From: JBBCJM01 sp037190175
GTDB lineage: Bacteria > Pseudomonadota > Alphaproteobacteria > Rhodobacterales > Rhodobacteraceae
Length of the DNA: 64,000 nucleotides
Direction of reading: 5' to 3'
NCBI GenBank assembly: GCA_037190175.1
Contig: JBBCJM010000021.1
Location: forward strand, 18,053-82,052
Part shown: piece by piece, positions 58,721 through 64,000 of the stretch
Layout: the number at the start of each line of letters is the position of its first letter
How positions within the stretch are numbered: position 1 is the stretch's first letter
Position numbers and translations under genes: made by a program
The notes under the pieces: generated by a model
The model's input: the letters and a program-made list of their open reading frames with translations, nothing else
Database searches by the model: none
What the model was told of the DNA's origin: nothing

Positions 58721-60634
58721 TCAGCGTCTTTTCTTGATCCAGACCTGACGGTCGATCATCTCCTGCAGCGAACGGGACAGCGCGGCGGCATCCTCGCCGG
58801 TTTCCGCGCCATCCGGCGGACGGGCGCGGGTGGCCTCGTGCGCCGCCCCGGCGGCGGTGGCCAGGCGCCAGGTCAGCCCTTCGTCCACCAGCCCTTCCAT
58901 GTCGTCCTCGGCCTCGCCGATCTCGCGCCGCCGCGCCCGTTCGGCGGCCAGCTTTGCCAGTTGCTCCTCCAGCGTGGCGCGCACCAGTTCGTCCGGGGCG
59001 CCGGGCTTCATCGCGGGAAGAACGCGGATATGGGCACTCGCCAGCAGCCGGTCAACCGCCGCGCCCGAAGTCGCGCGCGCCTGCGCCATGAGGGCGCCGG
59101 GGTCCCGGTCCGCGTGCAGCAGGATGAGCTGCAGCAGTTCCCCGTGGCCTTCCTCCACCATCTCCAGCCCCTCCAGCGCCGCCTCGAAGGGGGCCAGGCA
59201 ATGCGGGCGGCAGAGCGCGAGGGCAAGGATCGCGCTCTCGCAGTAATGGTCCACCGCGCGCTGGGTCTCGGCCCGGGCCAGCAGGGTGGCCTTGGTCTCG
59301 GGGCGGACGGGCAGGGGGCCGGGGCGGGCGTTCCGCCGCCCCGGCTGCCACTCGCGCGGGCGCAGCTCGGCTTCGAAGGCGCGGAAGGCCTCGGCGTAGT
59401 AGCGGCGCAGGTCGGGGTCCTTCAGCCGGGCGATGGCCTCGCGCAGCCTTTTGCGCAGGGCCGCCTTGCGCTCGGGGCTGTCCAGCACCTGCCCCTCGGT
59501 CTCGCGCTGCCACAGGAGCCGCACCATGGGCAGCGCGCCCTCCAGCACCTGCCGCATGGCGGCGGCGCCCTCGGAGCGGATCAGGTCGTCGGGGTCCTGC
59601 CCGCCGGGCAGGATGGCGAAGCGCAGGCCCTGGCCGGCCTCCAGCAGCGGCAGGGCGAGGTCGATCACCCGATGCGCGGCGCGCAGGCCCGCCTTGTCGC
59701 CGTCCAGCGCCACCACCGGCTCGGCCCCGATCCGCCACAGCAGCCGCAGTTGCTCCTCGGTCACCGCGGTGCCCAGGGGGGCGACCGCGCCGCCGAACCC
59801 GGCCTCGCTGAGCGCGATCACGTCCATGTAGCCCTCGGCCAGGATCAGGGTCGCGCCCTTGCCGGCCGCCTCGCGCGCGCGGTCGAGGTTGTAGAGCGTG
59901 CGGCCCTTGTCGAAGATCTCGGTCTCGGGCCCGTTCAGGTATTTGGCCCGCGCGTTCGGGTCCATCGCCCGCCCGCCCAGGCTGATCGCCCGCCCGCGGC
60001 CGTCGCGGATGGGAAAGATGATGCGGCCGCGGAAACGGTCGTAGGGGCCATCCTCCCCCTTGGCCGCCAGCCCCGCGGCCTCGATCAGCTCCAGGGACAT
60101 GCCGCGGGCGGTCAGCTGCCCGATCAGGAAGCCGCGGCTGTCGGGTGCATAACCCAATCCCCAGCGCGCCTGCGCCTCGGGGTTCAGCCGCCGCTTGCCC
60201 TCCAGATAGTCCCGCGCCGCCGCGCCGGCCGAGGCGGCGAGTTGCAGGCGATAGACCTTCACCGCCTCCTCCATCACCTCGATGAGCTGGGTGCGGCGGT
60301 CGGCCCGGGCCGCGGCCTGCGGGTCGCGGGCGGGCATCGCCATCCCGGCCTCGCGGGCCAGCTGCTCGACCGCTTCCATGAAGGGGATGTTCTGGCTTTC
60401 CTTCAGGAAGGTCAGCGCATCGCCCTTGGCGTGGCAACCGAAGCAATAGTAGAAGCCCTTGCGGTCATCCACATGGAAGGACGCGGTCTTTTCCTGGTGG
60501 AACGGGCAGGGCGCCCACCAGTCGCCCTTGGCGCGGTTGGACTTGCGCTGGTCCCAGGTGACCGCCCGCCCGACGACGTTGGACAGCGTCACCCGCGCCC
60601 GCAACTCGTCCAGAAAGCCGGGGGGCAGCGACAT
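58721..60634 (-). CDS. dnaG: DNA primase
   Basis: The 637-residue primase makes RNA primers for replication. The N-terminal zinc finger uses Cys43, His46, Cys64 and Cys67 (CPFHQEKTASF, YYCFGCHAKGDA). The RNA polymerase core follows (LGYAPDSRGFLIGQL, GRIIFPIRDGRGRAISLGGRAM). The Toprim motifs are LILAEGYMDVIAL and VVALDGDKAGLRAA. The C-terminal helicase-binding domain is less conserved. The ATG at 60634 is chosen because longer starts run through the intergenic repeat. Confidence 0.97.
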   Translation of the reverse strand: MSLPPGFLDELRARVTLSNVVGRAVTWDQRKSNRAKGDWWAPCPFHQEKTASFHVDDRKGFYYCFGCHAKGDALTFLKESQNIPFMEAVEQLAREAGMAMPARDPQAAARADRRTQLIEVMEEAVKVYRLQLAASAGAAARDYLEGKRRLNPEAQARWGLGYAPDSRGFLIGQLTARGMSLELIEAAGLAAKGEDGPYDRFRGRIIFPIRDGRGRAISLGGRAMDPNARAKYLNGPETEIFDKGRTLYNLDRAREAAGKGATLILAEGYMDVIALSEAGFGGAVAPLGTAVTEEQLRLLWRIGAEPVVALDGDKAGLRAAHRVIDLALPLLEAGQGLRFAILPGGQDPDDLIRSEGAAAMRQVLEGALPMVRLLWQRETEGQVLDSPERKAALRKRLREAIARLKDPDLRRYYAEAFRAFEAELRPREWQPGRRNARPGPLPVRPETKATLLARAETQRAVDHYCESAILALALCRPHCLAPFEAALEGLEMVEEGHGELLQLILLHADRDPGALMAQARATSGAAVDRLLASAHIRVLPAMKPGAPDELVRATLEEQLAKLAAERARRREIGEAEDDMEGLVDEGLTWRLATAAGAAHEATRARPPDGAETGEDAAALSRSLQEMIDRQVWIKKRR

Positions 60635-60685
60635 GCGGGTTCCTTCGGGCGTAGCGCGGGCGGCGAGCGGCCCGGGGGTTTTGCA

Positions 60686-60711
60686 CCCCCGGACCCCCGC
60701 AGGATATTTGG
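60686..60711. repeat. Copy of the CCCCCGGACCCCCGC-GGATATTT intergenic repeat
   Basis: CCCCCGGACCCCCGCAGG followed by ATATTTGG lies between the amidohydrolase end and the dnaG start. With the preceding GGGGGTTTTGCACCCCC hairpin it can stop transcription from the amidohydrolase. The whole 40-base stretch matches the reverse complement of the sequence flanking the palindrome at 16283-16320 almost base for base. Confidence 0.75.
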
Positions 60712-60768
60712 GGACAGAAGAAGGGGGAGGCCAGAGGATTCGGCCGTTTGCCCACAGGTTCGTGCCCG

Positions 60769-61905
60769 TCACCCCAGCAGGTCGCGGATCGCCCGGTCGA
60801 AGAGCGCGGCGCCGATGGGGATCAGCGCGTCGGGAAAGTCGTAGTCGGGGTTGTGCAGGCGGGGGTGGTCGGTGCCGGCGCCCAGGAACAGCATGGCGGA
60901 TTTCGCGCCGGCGCCGAAGCGGCCGAAGTCTTCCGAGGCGCGGATCGGCAGGCCGTCCTCGGACAGCGGCAGGTCCAGCGCGCGGGCGGCCCTGGCCAGC
61001 CGCCGGGTCGCCCTCGGGTGGTTGGTGCAGGCGGCGAAGTCGTCGTGCCAGCTATGGGTCAGGGCCAGCGGGCCGGCGGCCTCCTGCGCGAGGCTCAGCG
61101 CCTCGGCCTTCAGCGCCGCCATGCGGTCGTCGGTCAGGCAGCGCAGGGTGGCCCACAGTTCCCCCTCGCCCGGCGCGATGCCGAAGGCGGGCTCGCCCAG
61201 CCGGGCGTGGGTGACGGTGACCAGGCGGAAGTCGGGGGTCAGCTCGCCGCCGGGGCCGAGGGCGGACAGCGCCGGGATCAGCCGGGCGAGTACGGGAGCG
61301 GGCGAGAGGCCGGCCTGCGGCTCGGCCGCGTGCGCGGTGCGGCCGGCGAAATGCAGCCGCAGCCCCACGCTGGCGCAATTCGCCGGGCCGGCCTTCAGCA
61401 GGGCATGGCCCAGTGGCGCGCCGGGCCAGTTGTGCAGCGCGAAGGCCCAGTCGGGGGCCAGCGCGGCGAAGCGCGGGTCGGCCAGCACCGCGGCGGCGCC
61501 CGATCCGTCCTCCTCCGCCGGCTGCGCCAGCAGCACCGCCCGCCCGCTGCCCGGCCGGTGGCGGGACAGGAGCCGCGCCACCCCGGCGAGGATCGCCAGA
61601 TGCCCGTCATGGCCGCAGAGATGCCCCTTGCCGGGCAGGGTGGAGGCCCAGGGGGCGCCGCCCGTCTCCAGGATCGGCAGCGCGTCGAGCTCGGCGCGGA
61701 TCATCACCGTGGGGCCGGGCTCCGCGCCCATCCAGATTGCCGCCACCCCGTGGCCGCCCAGCCCCTGCACCACCTCGTCGGCCGAAGCGACCATGGCGGC
61801 GAAGGCGGCGGCGGTCTCCCGCTCCAGCCCCGAGACCTCGGGCCTGCGGTGCAATTCGCGCCGCCAGCCGGTCAGTTCGGCGATGTCGGCCTCGGTCAGG
61901 CTCAT
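60769..61905 (-). CDS. M20-family amidohydrolase
   Basis: The 378-residue metalloenzyme resembles hippurate hydrolase and N-acyl amino acid amidohydrolases. Features: LTGWRRELHRRPEVSGLERETAAAF, GPTVMIRAELDALPI, GKGHLCGHDGHLAILAGVARLL (metal ligands), LLAQPAEEDGSGAAAVL, and SEDFGRFGAGAKSAMLFLG with the late His in GTDHPRLHNPDYDFPD. The ATG overlaps the soxG stop, so it is the last gene of the sarcosine oxidase operon. It may release an amide substrate that feeds into sarcosine or glycine metabolism. Confidence 0.88.
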   Translation of the reverse strand: MSLTEADIAELTGWRRELHRRPEVSGLERETAAAFAAMVASADEVVQGLGGHGVAAIWMGAEPGPTVMIRAELDALPILETGGAPWASTLPGKGHLCGHDGHLAILAGVARLLSRHRPGSGRAVLLAQPAEEDGSGAAAVLADPRFAALAPDWAFALHNWPGAPLGHALLKAGPANCASVGLRLHFAGRTAHAAEPQAGLSPAPVLARLIPALSALGPGGELTPDFRLVTVTHARLGEPAFGIAPGEGELWATLRCLTDDRMAALKAEALSLAQEAAGPLALTHSWHDDFAACTNHPRATRRLARAARALDLPLSEDGLPIRASEDFGRFGAGAKSAMLFLGAGTDHPRLHNPDYDFPDALIPIGAALFDRAIRDLLG

Positions 61906-62429
61906 GCCAGCGCCCGCGCCGCGACCCTTGCCATGGCGCCGGCGATCTCGTGCCAGGCGGTGCGGGCCATGGAGCGGAAGACCAGGATCAGGAAGCCACC
62001 TTCTTCCGCCATCAGCACCATTGGCTGGTGGAAGAGCGCGGCGCGGGCGGCGTGGCCCGGGGCGGCCCGGCGCAGGTCGAGGGGGGTGAGGCGGGCCAGA
62101 ACCTCCACCGCCCCCGGCCCGGTCAGCCGCAGCGCCGCCCAGCCGTCGCTCTGGTCGCTGACCGCGGCGGGCAGGTCGGGTGGCGGGGCGCCCAGCAGGA
62201 AGGCGGCCTCGCGCCCGGTCCAGACGATGCGGGCCGGGCCGGACCCCTGCCAGCGGTTGGCGGGCGGGAAGGCCAGCCCCAGCGGGGCCAGCGCCGCATC
62301 CACCGCCGCGCGCCCGCCCGGAAAGGGCAGGATGGCGTGGATCGGGCCGGGGTCCACCGGGGCGAGCGTCACCCCCCCGTTCGTCAGAGGTGGATGGTCC
62401 AGCGCGGGGGTGGGGATCAGGTCAGCCAC
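61902..62429 (-). CDS. soxG: Sarcosine oxidase gamma subunit
   Basis: The 175-residue subunit belongs to heterotetrameric sarcosine oxidase. Recognisable parts are ALGLAF near the middle, AFLLGAPPPDLPAAVSDQSDGWAALRLTGPGAVEVLARLTPLDL and HQPMVLMAEEGGFLILVFRSMARTAWHEIA. I chose the GTG at 62429, eight bases downstream of a perfect GGAGG. The ATG at 62444 is an alternative. It overlaps the end of soxA and the start of the amidohydrolase gene. Confidence 0.88.
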   Translation of the reverse strand: MADLIPTPALDHPPLTNGGVTLAPVDPGPIHAILPFPGGRAAVDAALAPLGLAFPPANRWQGSGPARIVWTGREAAFLLGAPPPDLPAAVSDQSDGWAALRLTGPGAVEVLARLTPLDLRRAAPGHAARAALFHQPMVLMAEEGGFLILVFRSMARTAWHEIAGAMARVAARALA

Positions 62430-64000
62430 GCATCTTCCCTCCATCCGGGTCGTGGAACACGGGGGAACAGACCTCGCAGATTCGGTCGATCCCGCGCAGG
62501 TGGTCGACCAGCCGCACCCGCGCCCCGTGCCGCTCGGGCCCGTGGCGCAGGAAGCCGAGGCCCAGCCAGCCGCCCAGCGTGGGCGAGGGGCCGGTCGAGG
62601 TGACATAGCCCTGATCCGCCTCGCGCGTCACCGGCGCGCCGGGGTCGAAGAGATGCGCGCCGGCGGGGATCATCCCGCCGTCCAGCGGCCGCAGCCCCAC
62701 CAGCCGCTCGCGCCCGGGCTCCATCAGCGCGGGGCGTTCCGAGGCGCGCTTGCCGATGCAGTCCTTCTTGCCCACCATCCCCTGCAGGCCGAGGTCGAAG
62801 GCCGTGGTGCGGCCGTGCAACTCGGCATGGGTCAGGAACCCCTTCTCGATCCTGAGCACATTGAGCGCCTCCATCCCGTAGGCGCCGCCGCCCAGCGTCT
62901 CGGCCCGCGCCACTAGATCGCGCCACAGCGCCGCGCCATGGCGGGCCGGCACCGCCACCTCATACCCCTCCTCGCCCGAGAAGGAGATGCGGAACAGCCG
63001 GCCGGGGATGCCGTGCACGGTGACCGCCGCGCAGCCCATGAAGGGCAGGGGGGCGAGGCCCATCGAGGCCAGCAGCTCCCGCGCCCGCGGCCCGGCCACC
63101 GCGAACTGCGCCCAATGCTCGGTGACCGAGGCGAAGCGCACCTTCCATGCGGCCCCGTAGGCCTGCTGCACGAAGTCCAGATGCCGCATGACCTGCCCGG
63201 CGGCCGCGGTGGTGGTGGTCATCAGCCAATGCTCGGGGCCGAGCCGCGCGGTGGTTCCGTCGTCCATCACGAAGCCGTCCTCGCGCAGCATCAGCCCATA
63301 GCGGACGCGGCCCACCGGCAGCGACGAGAAGGTGTTGGTATAGACCAGATCCAGCAGCAGCCCGGCCTCCGACCCCTGGATGTCGATCTTGCCCAGGGTG
63401 GAGACATCGGTGACGCCGACCGTTGTCCGCGCCATCGCCACCTCGCGGTCGCAGGCCGCCTGCCAGCCGGTCTCGCCCGGCCGCGGGAAGTAGGAAGGCC
63501 GATACCACAGCCCCGCCTCCACCATCGGCGCGCCGCGGTCGCGGCTGGCGGGATCGGAGGTCAGGAACCGTTGCGGCGCGAAGCCCTCGGCCCGCCCGCC
63601 CGCGCCCAGGGCGGCGATGGAGACCGGGGTGAAGGGCGGGCGGAAGGTGGTGGTGCCGGTGGCGGCGATCCCGCGCCCGGTGGCTTCGGCCAATACCGCC
63701 ATGGCGGCGGTATTGGCGGTCTTGCCCTGGTCGGGGGCCATGCCGAGGGTGGTGTAGCGTTTCATGTGCTCGGGGGCCGAGAACCCCTCCTGCGCCGCCA
63801 GCCGCACGTCCTTGACCGTCACGTCGTTGGCCAGATCCAGCCAGGCCCGACCCTTGCCCGGAACGATCAGCGGGGCCGAGGGCAGGTCGGCCGTATCCTC
63901 GGCCGCCGGCAAAGGCAGGTCGGGCACCGCCAGCCCCAGCGCCTGCAGCGCCGTGGCGGCGGCGCGGGCGCCCCCGGCCCGGCAATAGGCGGGGGAGCCC
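62422..64000 (-). CDS. soxA: Sarcosine oxidase alpha subunit, C-terminal part (cut by window end)
   Basis: The visible 525 residues are the C-terminal half of the roughly 1000-residue SoxA, which oxidises sarcosine to glycine and passes the methyl group to tetrahydrofolate. The segment starts SPAYCRAGGARA, runs through RAWLDLANDVTVKDVRLAAQEGFSAPEHMKRYTTLGMAPDQGKT, and then has the aminomethyltransferase domain (YFPRPGETGWQAACDREVAMARTTVGVTDVSTLGKIDIQG, FSGEEGYEVAVP, GLQGMVGKKDCIGKRA). The N-terminal FAD/NAD part lies beyond base 64000. Folate genes are not in the window. Confidence 0.95.
   Translation of the reverse strand, partial: GSPAYCRAGGARAAATALQALGLAVPDLPLPAAEDTADLPSAPLIVPGKGRAWLDLANDVTVKDVRLAAQEGFSAPEHMKRYTTLGMAPDQGKTANTAAMAVLAEATGRGIAATGTTTFRPPFTPVSIAALGAGGRAEGFAPQRFLTSDPASRDRGAPMVEAGLWYRPSYFPRPGETGWQAACDREVAMARTTVGVTDVSTLGKIDIQGSEAGLLLDLVYTNTFSSLPVGRVRYGLMLREDGFVMDDGTTARLGPEHWLMTTTTAAAGQVMRHLDFVQQAYGAAWKVRFASVTEHWAQFAVAGPRARELLASMGLAPLPFMGCAAVTVHGIPGRLFRISFSGEEGYEVAVPARHGAALWRDLVARAETLGGGAYGMEALNVLRIEKGFLTHAELHGRTTAFDLGLQGMVGKKDCIGKRASERPALMEPGRERLVGLRPLDGGMIPAGAHLFDPGAPVTREADQGYVTSTGPSPTLGGWLGLGFLRHGPERHGARVRLVDHLRGIDRICEVCSPVFHDPDGGKMRG

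Overview
The window is a 64 kb piece of a high-GC, tightly packed bacterial chromosome. Gene content points to an alphaproteobacterium of the Rhodobacteraceae: Nfu-TsaB-RimI, a long-form PurC, a zinc-ligand-less PyrC, PuuD, TIGR02186 next to TauE, DUF1467 after methylmalonyl-CoA epimerase, dnaG-rpoD, soxA-soxG, and the intergenic palindromes. This assignment rests on family recognition, not on a database search. No stretch longer than 300 bases lacks a gene. I saw no rRNA, convincing tRNA or CRISPR array.

Layout. 0-5.5 kb: methyltransferase, ACT-domain protein, murD, then minus-strand secreted and START-domain proteins, threonine aldolase and YcgN. 6.1-9.3 kb: a universal stress protein, a trypsin-like protease and a ClpP-fold periplasmic protein. 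9.4-11 kb: nfu, tsaB, rimI. 11.1-17.2 kb: a BMP-type purine nucleoside ABC importer plus purine nucleoside phosphorylase, with an AT-rich orphan gene inside the operon. 17.2-18.9 kb: TauE and TIGR02186. 19-21.8 kb: a class III aminotransferase and a glutamine-synthetase-like gene broken by an in-frame amber codon. 22-23.4 kb: an RTX protein. 23.4-30 kb: a probable arginine uptake and transaminase-pathway locus (TetR-AruH-AruI divergent from a four-gene ABC importer).

30-33.4 kb: aspS, translationally coupled to a BglII-like restriction endonuclease, facing an MT-A70 DNA methyltransferase. 33.4-36.6 kb: DUF1993, DUF1800 and DUF1501. 36.7-41.5 kb: a response regulator, methylmalonyl-CoA epimerase, pyrB, a Ser/Thr kinase fused to a USP domain, and a PPP-like phosphoesterase. 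41.7-53.6 kb: housekeeping genes (family-4-like UDG, moaB, puuD/LysR, pyrC-like, plsY, purC, cupin/LysR, glpX, TerC-CBS). 53.6-56.6 kb: a small accessory island next to rpoD (monooxygenase remnant, YoeB-YefM, HlyU, HicA remnant with HicB, REP pair, IS630, AT-rich membrane gene). 56.6-64 kb: rpoD, dnaG, an M20 amidohydrolase, soxG and soxA, which runs off the window end.

The most unusual features are small DNA elements. REP palindromes carry a GTAG foot, and at three loci that foot supplies the TAG stop codon of the neighbouring gene. A second palindrome family gives the stop codons of two convergent genes and also seems to sit in frame inside rimI. One REP pair is bracketed by a duplicated methyltransferase 3' end. 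The IS630 landed in the TA of a stop codon without destroying it.
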